A DNA stretch of 64,000 nt from Ilex aquifolium (lineage: Eukaryota > Streptophyta > Magnoliopsida > Aquifoliales > Aquifoliaceae): NCBI GenBank assembly GCA_951799425.1, contig OX637403.1:25386811-25450810 (forward strand), read 5' to 3'. A model generated the notes under the pieces. That model was not told where the DNA came from, ran no database searches, and was given only the letters and a program-made list of their open reading frames with translations. Made by a program: the position numbers and the translations under genes. Within the stretch, counting starts at the first letter, position 1. Every line of letters starts with the position of its first letter. Below are positions 38,300 through 49,138 of this stretch, piece after piece.

Positions 38300-38925
38300 T
38301 AGGGGTGGCAATCGTGTCGAGTTAAACGAGTTTGTGTTCTAATTCACTTAAGTCGTACACGACTCATTTATTAAACGGGTGAAAATTACAAAAATTGAAA
38401 ACTATTCACTTATTTGGCGGGCCATCCAGCTTAACCCGTGTAGCCCGCCGAGTAAGTGAAGGGCTTAAATCGTTTATTGCGTTTTTTTTTTCTTCAACCC
38501 TCTTTCTTTAGAACATCTTTAGGGCTCTAATCCAATGGAAGAGTATAGAATTGATTTCTTTTCATTTTATGTATAGGTGAAAAATATTGTATGTGTCATT
38601 GTAAAACTGTAGGCTGTGTTCCATGTGTTGTCCAAGTTGTGATTATTATTTTTTATGTGACATTATCTTTCTCGTGTTAATGGGCTGGGCTAGGAATATA
38701 ATATGGGCTTCTAAATTAAAACTGAATAGGTTCTTCATTTAAACCCAATTTTTATATAGCCCGAGTAAACGGGTTGATATGTTTTATCTAAACAAGACTT
38801 GTGTAGCCAGGCGGGTTTGACAGGTTTACTCAGTTATTATCCGAACCCGTTAAGGTTGAATCCAAATTCGTTAATTTCGTGTCGATTAATATCGATAATC
38901 GAATTGTGTTGCATTTTGTCCGGTC
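38300..38925. mobile_element. Putative hAT-like MITE, right end decayed
   Basis: The left end CTAGGGGTGGCAATCGTGTC is the familiar start of a large plant hAT MITE group. It is followed by short words GTGTCGAGTT, AACCCGT and CGGGTTT in both orientations. The right side has the complementary words (GTGTCGATTA, then CGAATTGTGTTGCA), but its terminus has drifted. No target duplication was found. Confidence 0.5.
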
Positions 38926-41233
38926 TACTTGGGACAATTACATATAAAAAGAAATATGATGAACGATGCTTTGAATGTACATAATTTTTTTTATTTTTAT
39001 ACTTCTTACTATTAGATAGTGCCCATAAATCTCATAATAGGTACCCAAAAATTGATCGAAACAATAACAAGTTGATCTAGTCGGCATCTGAGCCACAAAG
39101 AACTAATGAGTTGATGAACCTAGTAGATCTTACAAGAGATAGAAATGCGATTAGGTGACTTATTCATTAATTATCGCATTTAGATTGACACGCCTATTTA
39201 TTCATTAATTTTCGTATTTAGATTGATACACATACCTCACGAACTAAAAATCAAAAGTAAAATTCTTTTCTCTCTTAGTCAAAATCACCACCTATAAAAC
39301 CCTCGTAATGAAAAATCCCCAATTCATATGCTAGCAAATTAACCCAAATAAAAATTCTTATAAGATTACAAAAATTCTACAATACCTAATCAGGAAGTCA
39401 AAAAAAAAAAAGAAAAAAGAAAGAAAGAATAAAAACAGACATTTTCTTCATTATTAGTAAAACAAGTTTGTTGTGCTAAAATTGAATAATTCGTATTTGT
39501 CAATATTTGACCTTTTTTTTAATCCATATTAATGCATCTTGTTATAAACGAGAACGAATCAATTCTAACACGCTAATTTTATATCCGCTATAACGTATTA
39601 CTAACTATCGCCTAGTTGGTTGGTTTTACTACAAAAATTCGTAAATTAGTTACCGTTTCATTTTCATTTTATGCTGTTCTTCTTTAGTAAACTTTTGACC
39701 GATAAATCATTCACCCACTTCCTCTTTGTTGTTTTCATACCATTCCTTCCTTTCTTTTTTATTCTTTTCTTCCCCCATATTCATGTTCTATGCCCGAAGG
39801 AAGGAATGAGTTAAATTGAATTTGCTTGTCATGGGTTTCCTATTTACTTTGATGCTTTAGATTTTTGTTTTATTTTGTTTGGATTTTTTTTTTCTTATAT
39901 ATATATTTTTGCTTTCGGCTTAGGATTCTAGCCCACAATATGGTCTCGGAGAGAAAAATAATAGACGATCATACGTGATATTTTTTATTTTCTTACATAA
40001 AAAGACAAAACACGAGCCTATGCCCACATACATGATTATGGGGACAATTTTTTTTTTTTTCGTCGTGAAATTGAATAATTCGTATTTGTCAATATTCGAC
40101 CATTTTTTATCCATATTAATACGTTTTGTTCATTTCAACTTTATATTGAGAACTAATAAATTATTCTCCCACTTCATCCTTTTTTAGCTTTTCATTCCAT
40201 TACTTCCTTTCTTTTTTATTCTTTTCTTCCCCATGTTCATGTTCTATAGAAGGAAGGCATGACTTGGTGTGAATTTACACATCATGGGTTTCTTTTTACT
40301 TTATTCTAACCATAATCATTAGGAATAATTTGCTAGGCATTGGATGCCATTGTGACAAAAAAGGAAAAGCTGTTATTGTGCTTTTGCCTTTATTCCAAAA
40401 GAAAAACCTCTTGGGCTTCTGTATCTTCGATTTACTCATATACCCTAAAAAATAAAATCGTCTGTCTTTTGATTCGTGATTAAAACCCAAATTTTGGATG
40501 AAAATAGTCATTAACAAATCCCGTGTGTCATTAAATCTGAGTTTTGTATGACTAGAAAGAGTCAAACTCAGAACATGAAGTTTACGTCTCGCCTATTATT
40601 CAACCAACAAATCAACCCGTGTGGGTTGTTAGCTAATTTACATTGTTTCTCATCAAGCAAGCTATTGGCCTATGGCTCAAATGGTTCTTTTGTAAATCAA
40701 TCTGCAAACTTCATCTGTTGTCATTAACCAAATTCCCTGGTCCACCATTTAAATTGCATCCCAATACCACTACTTTGAAATGTCTTTTGATTCTTCAATT
40801 GGAAATAAGAGTCAGTCATTTAACTTGGGCTTTTCTTTGATAATCGAAAAAATTATATTCCAGTACGCGAACTCTCATCACCATAGGGTCGAGGAAAGGT
40901 CACATATATACAATTTTAACTCGTATATAGAGAGACTGCTCGAACAATTTTAGCCTAGCCCTAGCTCTAGCCCTTCACAATGTGAATAAACTTTTTTACC
41001 ACACTGAAACTCCTGCTTTTTACACGTACAGTCTATGCATATCTTCTTATCAACCAAAGGTATTGTTCAATAAATGGAACTAGAGATTCTTTTTCGGACT
41101 ATAGCTAATTTATTTGAATGGGAGTTTGCTGAGTGTCTAAGCATTCTTTTAAGCAAGTCGTCAACAAACCTCCAACCATTTTCTCAAACCCTTTTAGAGA
41201 CCAAAGGCTATCTAGAGAGAATTGAGCAGAGAA
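38926..41233. other. AT-rich intergenic DNA upstream of the NBS-LRR relic
   Basis: The main content is a direct duplication (39475-39850 and 40064-40310). No coding region is supportable. The last few hundred bases would have been the promoter of the resistance gene. The ATG-rich frame at 41074-41289 overlaps its start in another frame and is a shadow. Confidence 0.6.
39475..40310 (+). repeat. Diverged direct duplication
   Basis: Blocks shared in the same order are AATTGAATAATTCGTATTTG with TCAATATT (39479, 40068), TTCCTTTCTTTTTTATTCTT with TTCTTCCCC (39747, 40205), ATGTTCATGTTCTATA or its near match, and TCATGGGTTTC (39829, 40283). Spacing between matched blocks falls from about 590 to 455, so one copy has lost internal sequence. 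Confidence 0.75.
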
Positions 41234-43595
41234 ATGGCAGAGATTGCTGTATCCTTTCTGCTCGACCAGCTAAAACCCTTGCTGCTTGAAGAGGCAAGGC
41301 TTTTAGGTGGTGTTCGGGAAGAAGTTGTGCACATCAAAGATGAATTGGAGCATATGCAGGCCTTCCTGAGAGTTGCCGATGTGAGAAAAGAGACTGATCC
41401 ACAACTCCAAGTTTGGGTGGAGCAAGTTCAAGATGTTGCTTACGATACTAAAGATGCTCTTGATGAATTCATGCTCTGGTTGGGGCATGATCATGGGGAT
41501 GGATTCCATGGTTTTCTTCGGAAGATTGCTTGCTCTATTAAGAACCTAAAAGCTCGTAAAAAGAGTCTCAGAGCAAGGCTCGAGCTCTACCGTCACTCAC
41601 AACACATGTTATGATGGTCGAGGAGATTCACTTCTAATAGAAGAAGCTGAGCTTGTGGGCATCGAGAAGCCCAGACAACAACTCATTTGTTGGCTTCTGG
41701 ATGGTGATTCTCGACTCAAAGTGGTTTTTGTAGTGGGAATGGGAGGACTAGGCAAAACCACACTGGTAAAAAGAGTCTTCGAGGATACACAAGTGAAGAT
41801 GCAATTCAAAAGCCATGCTTGGATCACTGTTTCACAGTCATTTGACATTGTCAAGCTCTTGAAGGACTTGATTGAATAAGTCTATGATGAAATAAAGCAA
41901 GCACTGCCTCAAAGAATGGAAACCATGAATGAAGATAAGTTAAAAGCAGTCATCAAAGAATTCCTCCAAGAACGTAGGTATGTGGTCGTATTAGACGATA
42001 AATGGAACATACAAGCATGGGATGCCATCAAGTATGCATTGCCTGATGGTAATTGTGGTAGTCGTGTACTACTCACAACTCGTGTAGTTGATGTGGCTTC
42101 TGATTCTTGCTTTGAATCCCGAGGTTACAAGTATGAAATGAATGTCTTGTCTGATGAAGAGTCTTGGACTCTCTTCTGTAATAAGACATTTGAAGACAAA
42201 TGCTGCCCTCAACATCTTGAAAGACCATCACGAAATATATTGAGAAAATGCGAGGGATTGCCACTTGCGATTGTTGCAATTGGTGGCTTATTGGCTTTGA
42301 AGGACAAAAGTAGAATAGACGAGTGGGAGATGGTTCAGCGCGACCTCAGTGTTGAACTTGAAGGTACGGGCAAATATGAGAGAGTGAAGAAAATATTGTC
42401 TCTTAGTTACTATGATTTGCCTTATCATCTCAAATTTGCTTCATTTTCTTGAGCATTTTTCCTGAGGATTATGAAATTAAAAAGAAGCAGGTGATTCGAC
42501 TGTGGACTGCGCTACAATTCGTGCAAGAGATTGAAAGAAAAACTGCAGAAGAAGTTGCCAAAGGCTATTTCAATGAACTTCTCAACAGAAGCTTAATTCA
42601 AGTGGTAGAGACAACACTCGAGGGAAGACCCAAAATATGCTGTATCCATGATCTTCTACGTGAAATCATACATTCAAGGTCGAAAGAGCAGAATATTGTA
42701 ACTTTGTCCTCAGAACAAGATGTTATGTGGCCAGATAAAGTTTGACACTTGGCATTTCATTACTCAAAAGATGTACAACAAAGCAAGCATCTTCGTCCAC
42801 TTCGCTCTCTGATAATTTTTCCTTGGGTTGATGAAGAATTCGGGTTACGTGTGCTTTCACTCTTACGTGGTTGTTGTAAGTTGCTGAAGGTTATAGATTT
42901 AAGTCATATTAAATTCAAGACATTCCCAGATGACGTTTTTAAACTACGTCACCTCTGGTATCTAAGCATGAGGTGGTGTGCCCTGGAAACCCTTCCAAAA
43001 TCTATTGGAAAGCTTTGGAATTTGGAGACCTTGGATCTGAGCTACAACTCGTTGTCTCATTTGCTTGTCGAAATAGGAAACCTTCGGAAGCTCCAGATCT
43101 TGGATGTGAGTGAGAACAATTTGGTTGAGTTTCCTGCTGAAATAGGAAAACTTCAGAAACTTAGGCGTCTCTATGTATGCAAGAAAAAGTGTCATTGGAA
43201 TTGTACTACAATCCCAGAGGAAATAGGAAATTTGTCATCCCTGGAAAAACTACATACAATCAATGCGTACAAAAGGAATGGCAATATTGTATTGCAAGAA
43301 ATAGAGAAGCTTACCCATCTAAAGACTTTACACATTGTGGGTGTGAAAAGAGAAGATGGAGTAGCCCTATGCTTGTCCCTTCAAAAGTTGAGCAACCTTT
43401 GCTCACTATTTGTTCGGTCAAATGACATCATTGATCTACAATCTTTTCCTTCGGGTCTTCCATCTCTACGAAAGCTATTTTTATGTGGACCTCTTGAGAG
43501 AGTACCACACTGGATATCTTGTATGTATAGTTTGGTCAATGTAAGTGGAGGGACTTTAGGCAGCTCAGTGATCCCCAGGTTGACACGTGTGAAGT
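41234..43595 (+). pseudogene. CC-NBS-LRR resistance gene relic (RPM1-like), truncated
   Basis: The order of a coiled-coil NLR is clear: Rx-N/CC domain from MAEIAVSFLLDQL; P-loop GMGGLGKTTL; kinase-2 RYVVVLDDKW (usual VLDDVW altered); RNBS-B GSRVLLTTR; GLPLAIVAIGG; IHDLLREI in place of MHD; then leucine-rich repeats with LDLSYNSLSHL and LDVSENNLVEFP. Intact family members detect pathogen effectors and trigger cell death. This copy is dead. It has a frameshift near 41600 after the CC domain, an in-frame TAA at 41877, a frameshift near 42440, an in-frame TGA at 42743, and an LTR retrotransposon inserted in the LRR at 43596. The missing C-terminal LRRs were not found elsewhere in the window. Confidence 0.92.
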
Positions 43596-44270
43596 TGTAG
43601 CCGTTACGAAGACTAGGAGTCATCGAGGAGTGGCACCGAGGAGAGGTGGCTCGGAGGAGCCGAGTGCGCCATCTGACACCCGCATTTATGACGATACGAC
43701 AACACATTTATGACAACGTGAGTGACTCAGACAACCATTAATGAGGCGCCTGCATCCTCGAGACCCGAGCTTGCGGGTCTTGATTAGCTGACATTAATGG
43801 TGAGGTGCCGAGTACATAATCTCGGCATACCCCGGGGGACTGTTCCCCCGAGCATTGAATACCCGGGAGTAGGCGTCAGAGGAACTCTGATCCCTCGAGG
43901 ATAGCTATAAGCTCTCGGCGTGAAGCCGAGCACTCGCCCTATCGCCCGAGCATTAAAGACGTGATGATTTGAGTGGAAAACACTCATTACACTTGGGTAA
44001 GAGGGCCGAATATTAAATGATGTGATGGGACTAAAAGTCGTGGCACTCATTACCTTTTCAGGTATAAATACCCCGGAAAAAAGGAAACAAAGGTACGCAA
44101 AATGAAACACATAATTCATTAAGCTTAGGCCTCGAATCTCTGACTGACTTAAGCTTCGGAGGGGATAAGCCGGGTGTTCACTTGGCCCCCTTTTCTGACT
44201 TTGTGGATTGTTTCAGGTTCATTATATGGGCAACTGCTATCTCAAAATATTGCAGGAAATATCCCGTGCA
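43596..44270 (+). repeat. 5' LTR of E1
   Basis: It begins TGTAGCCGTTACGAAG inside the LRR coding sequence and ends CCCGTGCA, giving TG...CA termini. A promoter-like TATAAATA lies at 44063-44070. The right end is fixed by the primer-binding site three bases later; the left end is inferred from where the LRR reading stops. Confidence 0.78.
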
Positions 44271-44273
44271 ATC

Positions 44274-44291
44274 TGGCGCCGTCTGTGGGAA
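44274..44291 (+). other. Primer-binding site of E1
   Basis: TGGCGCCGTCTGTGGGAA follows the LTR end after ATC. The first nine bases match the complement of the tRNA-Asp 3' end (from memory), and this TGGCGCCGTCTGTGGG form is common in plant Tat-type gypsy elements. Confidence 0.75.
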
Positions 44292-44322
44292 GGGACGAAC
44301 TTTTCCCTGTAGTGGTTACGTC

Positions 44323-47300
44323 ATGGTGAACACGCGATCGCAAGGTGATGGGGGAGGGAGTTTATGCGTGAGAAACGCGGACGCTACCCGGCTCCCAGTA
44401 GTCATAGAGTTAGGCCCATTGGACCAGTCAGAAGGGAGCGGACGTCCTTCACAACAAACGTTCCCTGGGGACCAGGGCCTTGGGGGGCAAGGCCTTTCGG
44501 CTCGTGATATTGTGGAGATGGTGGAAAAATGAATGGGAAAGCGCATCAAGCAACTGGAAAAGGATAATGCCAAGGTGCGGCGGCGTCTTGATGGATTCGA
44601 GTGGTCGGGTGATCCCAGTTGGCGAAGCGGTGAGCTTGGGGACCGGAATGCCAGTCGGGGCTCCTCCGGGGGTGCAAGGCAGGGGGCCCCAGGGAGAAAG
44701 GCTCGCGACCGCACTGTCGAGGGGCATAATCCACGAAGCTGGGGGAGGCCAGCTCCTGAGGAGGGCTCGGAGCGGGGGTACCACGAGGCGGACTTGTCCC
44801 GATGGGACCTCCGGCGTGGAATTCCAGCAAATGCCGTGGCGGAGTCCACGGCGCGGGGGCCGAGAAAGGGGAGACTCCAACGGGACATCCAATGATGTTT
44901 CAATGGCAGGCGCCGAGCACTAGAACCGAAGGAGGACGAGGGCGAGCAAATCAGTTCTCCGTTTGTGCGGGCGATCCGGGATACGGAAATGCCGAAGAAA
45001 TTTACCGTTCCCCGATTTAAAGTCTATGACGGAAGGACGGATCCTGAGAGTCACCTACGACAATATAAGCAATTGATGTCTATTTACGACGCTGATCCCA
45101 GAATACTATGCCGGGTCTTCCCGATGAGTCTGGGGGACACGGCCATGAAATGGTATGAAAACCTCCTCTCCGAGAGCATCCGATCCTAGAAACAGTTGGC
45201 GGAACTCTTCGTGGCTCGGTTCGTCACCAGCAGTAAAAGGCCGATAGACATCGGCACATTACTTACGCTCAAAAGGAAGGGCGGGGAGTCCCTCCGACAG
45301 TATGCAATTCGGTACTGGGAGGAGGTAAACGAGGTCGAGTTATGCTCGGAAGGGATGGCCGCGGCTTCATTCCGACTAGGGTTATCCCGAGACATCGACC
45401 TCTATCGGTCCCTCACTAAGAAAGCCCCGGGAGATATGAAGGACCTGATGGCTCAGATAAACAAATACGCCAGGCTGGAGGAGGAATCCGTTGGCCCCGA
45501 GGGAAGGGCTTCAATCCCGAGGAGAAGAGAGAGGGAGCCGCCCACTAGAAGGGGGGCACCTATCCCGCCTCCAAATCATTTGTCCTTTCAAGTGGTGAAT
45601 ACGACCTTTAAGGAGCCTATCTATAGGATGCTGAACAAGATAAAAGATAAGTCCTTCTTCAAGTGGCCCCCCAGGATGATAGGGGACCCATCAGCAAGGA
45701 ACTCAACGTCCCGTTGTTCTTATCATAAAGATGTGGGCCACCGGACTGAGGATTGCAGGGTTTATAAGTCATTTCTCGAGCAGCTGGTCCGAGAGGGGCA
45801 TCTGGGCGAGTTCATTGATAGAAGACCTCTCGGGGTCCCGGTAGTGAGAGAGGCCGAGGTTCCTCGAGAAGAGGTACCTGTGATTGACGTCATACACGTC
45901 TGTACTATGGAAAGGCCAACATACAACGTCCTGCAGACCGAACTGCGAAAAGTTTCGCAAGCCCTGAGGGTAGAGGAAAGCAGATGTGAGGAGCAGTCGT
46001 CTAAAAAGCCTTGGCGTGATGCCGAAGACATTCATTTTTCTGACGCCCACGTAGGTGGACTGGTGCTCCCCCATGAAGACGCGCTGGTGATCACCTTGCG
46101 AGTTCACAAGTATGACGTCAAGAGAATCTTGGTGGACTCAGGCAGCTCCTCCGAGGTTCTGTACGACGATCTCTTCCGCAAGATGGGATTCACCTAGAAA
46201 GACCTGAAGCCGGTAAGGACCCCCTTGATAGGATTCAATGGTTCTAGCGCCCTCCATCTCGGGAAAATCACCTTGACGGTTCAGGCTGGGATTGTTGCTG
46301 TCCCAGTGGAATTCGTGGTTATAGATTCGGACTCACCTTACAATGCCATCATGGGTAGGACGTGGTTGCACTTGTTGAGAGCGGTGCACTCGTCGTACCA
46401 TCAGAAGATCAAGTTTCCCACCCCGAAAGGTATTATGGAGATTCGGGGAGATCAGGCGTCATAAAAACACTATTTTTATGCCGCCATGAAGACCGGGGTC
46501 ATCGGCCAATCTCAGGAGCGTGACCCGGAGACGGTGGTGGCCAAATAGCAGTTACAGTCCGTTCGGCCCGGGGTGGATGAACCCGTCACAAAGCCAGTCG
46601 ACCGTTCCACTGAAGCTCTGATCAAAGTTTTCCTGAGTCCTGGCGATGAAGAAAGGTATTTCCTCATAGGGGCGTCGCTGAACGATGCCGAGAAGTCTGA
46701 AATGATTTCATTCCTACAACAGAATTTCGACGTCTTCGCCTGGACGCAAGCCGAGATGACGGGGATAAGTACCGAGGTAATTGCTCACCGACTCCATATA
46801 GACCCCTCCTTTAAACCCGTAAGGCAGAAGGTCCGTAGAACGGCGCCTCATCATGCAAGAGCCGTAGACGAAGAGGTGAATAGGTTGCTGGAGGTCGGCT
46901 CCATTCGAGAGGTGCAGTTCCCCCAGTGGTTATCTAACACCGTGTGTGCCAAGAAAAAGGAAGGAAAGTGGCGTGTGTGCGTAGATTTCACGGATTTGAA
47001 CAAAGCGTGCCCCAAGGACGAGTATCCGTTGCCTAAGGTCGATCAGCTGGTGGATGCCACCGCGGGCCACAAGCGTATCACCTTCTTGGATGCTCGGGCG
47101 GGCTACCACCAGATCCCTCTGCATGAGTCAGACCAAGAAAAAACGGCGTTCATTACGCCCCGAGGGATCTATTGTTACACGGTGATGCCGTTTGGACTGA
47201 AGAATGTTGGCGCAACTTACCAGCGGCTGATGAACAGGATGTTCAAACAGTTACTCCGCGTCACTATGGAGGTTTACATCGATGACATGTTGGTCAAAAG

Positions 47301-47852
47301 CAAAGAGGGTTCCGACCATCTCCAGGATCTCGGGACCACGTTTTCTATACTCCGAAGTTACGGTCTGAAACTCAACGCCTCGAAGTGCGCCTTCAACAAA
47401 TACAAGCCGTACAGAATGTACAGGCGCCGAGGACTACCAAAGATGTCCAGAAGCTAACCAGGATGTTAGCTGCCCTCAACCGCTTCATCTCCAAATCTTT
47501 CGACAGGTGCAAGCCATTTTTCGTCATGCTTAAAGGGGTGGCAAAGGGCTCCTGGAACGAGGAGTGTGGCCGAGCGTTGGAAGGAATTAAGGAGTACTTG
47601 AAATGCCCTCCGACCTTGTCCGTTCCAGCGGCGGGGGAAGTGCTCAAACTCTACTTGTCAGTTTCGGAAGGGTCCGTGAGTGGAGCACTCGTCAGAGAAA
47701 ATGAAGGGGCCCAAAAGCTGGTTTATTTTGTAAGCAAGACCCTACTCGACGTCGAGACGAGGTACTTGCCTATGGAAAAGACGGTTCTAGCGTTGGTAGT
47801 CTCGGTAAGGAAACTTCGGCACTATTTCCAGGCGCACGCCATAGAAGTCAAC
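44323..47852 (+). pseudogene. E1 gag-pol with in-frame stops
   Basis: From MVNTRSQG to the RT domain everything lies in one frame, interrupted by stops at 44530, 44893, 45187, 46195, 46462 and 46546. Gag is recognisable from FTVPRFKVYDGRTDP. A zinc-knuckle variant CSYHKDVGHRTEDC follows, then the protease LVDSGSSSEVLY, and reverse transcriptase with CVDFTDLNKACPKD and YIDDMLVKS. At about 47400 a deletion removes the FLG region and shifts the frame. Reading continues in the +2 frame through LAALNRFISKS to LRHYFQAHAIEV. It encodes no functional polyprotein. Confidence 0.9.
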
Positions 47853-47930
47853 CCATTTCATTTACCTTGAGATTGAGCTCTTGAAAACCTGAGAGATCCA
47901 AGGTTAGGGATTTCTTGAGTTTGAGCATCA

Positions 47931-49064
47931 ATGTCGACTATAGAGGACACCCTCATTGCCGTTGAAGATGAGGTAGGTAGCGGTGGCAAAGCCATTGTTG
48001 AAGCTGCTGTGCATTCAAGCATCTCTCAAACTTTCATGGATTCAAGCAAGATAGGTGAGGTGAACCATGGTAATGGAGTGGGGACTGCTCGAGGGGAGGT
48101 TCTCATACGGGCTGGCTTGGGCGCACAAGGCGCCTGCTTGATGTTGCGAAGTGGCGAGCAAAGAGAAGCAGGGGTACCTGTTGTCCAGATCTCGGTTGGG
48201 CGAGCATCAAGAGCCATCGGGTGCGCAAGTCAGCAGACAGGCGAGCAGCCTAGTTTAGGCGTGCAAGGGCTGGGCGAACAGGCTTCAGGCGCTGCTGCCC
48301 GTGAAGTGGGCGAGCAGGACCTGGGCGCCACTATTGCCTGTGCTGTGGGCGAGCCAGCGCTGGGCTCTGTTGTCGCCTATTCCGCGGGTGTTCAGGCTGT
48401 TCTTGTTGTCGAGGATGCCTTGGGCGAGTGGAATAGCTCTGGGAAGTACACCGATGGGCGCCCAGACGCTGTTTGTGCTGATGGGGCGAGCCAAGGGGGG
48501 CACCTAGGCGCTGTTGTGTGTGAGAACCAGCTAGGCGAGCAGCCAGTTGTGCAGGGCCGCTTGGGTGAGCCACCTCTTGAGCTGGGCATCTCGGGTAAGC
48601 ATGGGTATGCCTTAGGCGCTGATTCAGGCGAGCAAGGAGGAGGACTGTGGGCTGGTTTTGGTGTGCAGGCCCCAAGAGGTGCCATTTTTGGCGAGCTGAG
48701 TGGGTCAGGCACATCTCTAGGTGTTGGGCATCCTCCGTTGGGCGAGGAGAGAGGGTCAGACACCTCTCCAGGTGCTGGGCTACCTCTATTGGGCAAGCAA
48801 AGAGAGTCAGGCGCCCCTACGGATACTGGGTTGAGTAGTGATGGCTCGGCTGTTGTGCACGTGGATGGGGCGAGCAAAAGACCCTCTGCTGTGCATGGGA
48901 CTATTGGGCACATGGCGTATGGGGTGAGTATTCTAGGCACCTTTCATGGCAAAAACCCTGGCAGTGGCTTGGGTAACCCTTCACGTCTTCGCAGCAAAAA
49001 ACACAAAGGCAAAGTAGTCCATGACGACTACGGGTCCAAAGTAGGTACCCTGTCTAGTACTTAA
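47931..49064 (+). CDS. aORF-1: Gly/Ala/Glu-rich repeat protein, antisense in E2
   Basis: This is an uninterrupted 377-codon frame starting MSTIEDTLIAVEDEVG, with an ATG close to the E1/E2 junction. Most of residues 70-290 is a degenerate repeat around LGEQ and LGVQ words, such as LGVQGLGEQASG and AAREVGEQDLG. The last 70 residues are more complex and basic (RLRSKKHKGKVVHDDYGSK). I see no signal peptide or membrane segment and recognise no domain. It lies upstream of aORF-2 on the same strand and may be its N-terminal extension or a separate protein. An intact frame this long in a decayed element is notable, though the GC-rich repeat could keep a frame open by chance: the opposite strand is also open over part of it. 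Confidence 0.5.
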   Translation: MSTIEDTLIAVEDEVGSGGKAIVEAAVHSSISQTFMDSSKIGEVNHGNGVGTARGEVLIRAGLGAQGACLMLRSGEQREAGVPVVQISVGRASRAIGCASQQTGEQPSLGVQGLGEQASGAAAREVGEQDLGATIACAVGEPALGSVVAYSAGVQAVLVVEDALGEWNSSGKYTDGRPDAVCADGASQGGHLGAVVCENQLGEQPVVQGRLGEPPLELGISGKHGYALGADSGEQGGGLWAGFGVQAPRGAIFGELSGSGTSLGVGHPPLGEERGSDTSPGAGLPLLGKQRESGAPTDTGLSSDGSAVVHVDGASKRPSAVHGTIGHMAYGVSILGTFHGKNPGSGLGNPSRLRSKKHKGKVVHDDYGSKVGTLSST

Positions 49065-49138
49065 TTTCAGACGCCGATATTTCGCGGATTATTTCCGCCT
49101 ACTACATTCCTCCGACTGTATTGTGCCGTCGAGCAGAA

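Larger units (their letters stand above)
43596..47852 (+). mobile_element. E1: Ty3/gypsy Tat-type retrotransposon, 3' truncated
   Basis: A 675-bp LTR is followed by a primer-binding site and a gag-protease-RT-RNase H frame. Sequence homology to gypsy pol stops near 47852 in the RNase H region, and integrase and 3' LTR are absent. The right neighbour is the left end of another element. The GC content is visibly higher than in the surrounding host DNA. Confidence 0.9.

Noticed and set aside
44316-44903. 195-codon minus-strand frame in E1
   Set aside because: It is the complement of the gag frame in GC-rich DNA. The gag motifs are on the plus strand, and this frame is Pro/Ser/Arg-rich without motifs.
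48285-48940. Minus-strand frames of 127 and 182 codons opposite aORF-1
   Set aside because: They are mirror frames of the GC-rich repeat. Part of the doubt about aORF-1 comes from them, but aORF-1 is longer, has an ATG near the element end and lies on the same strand as aORF-2.
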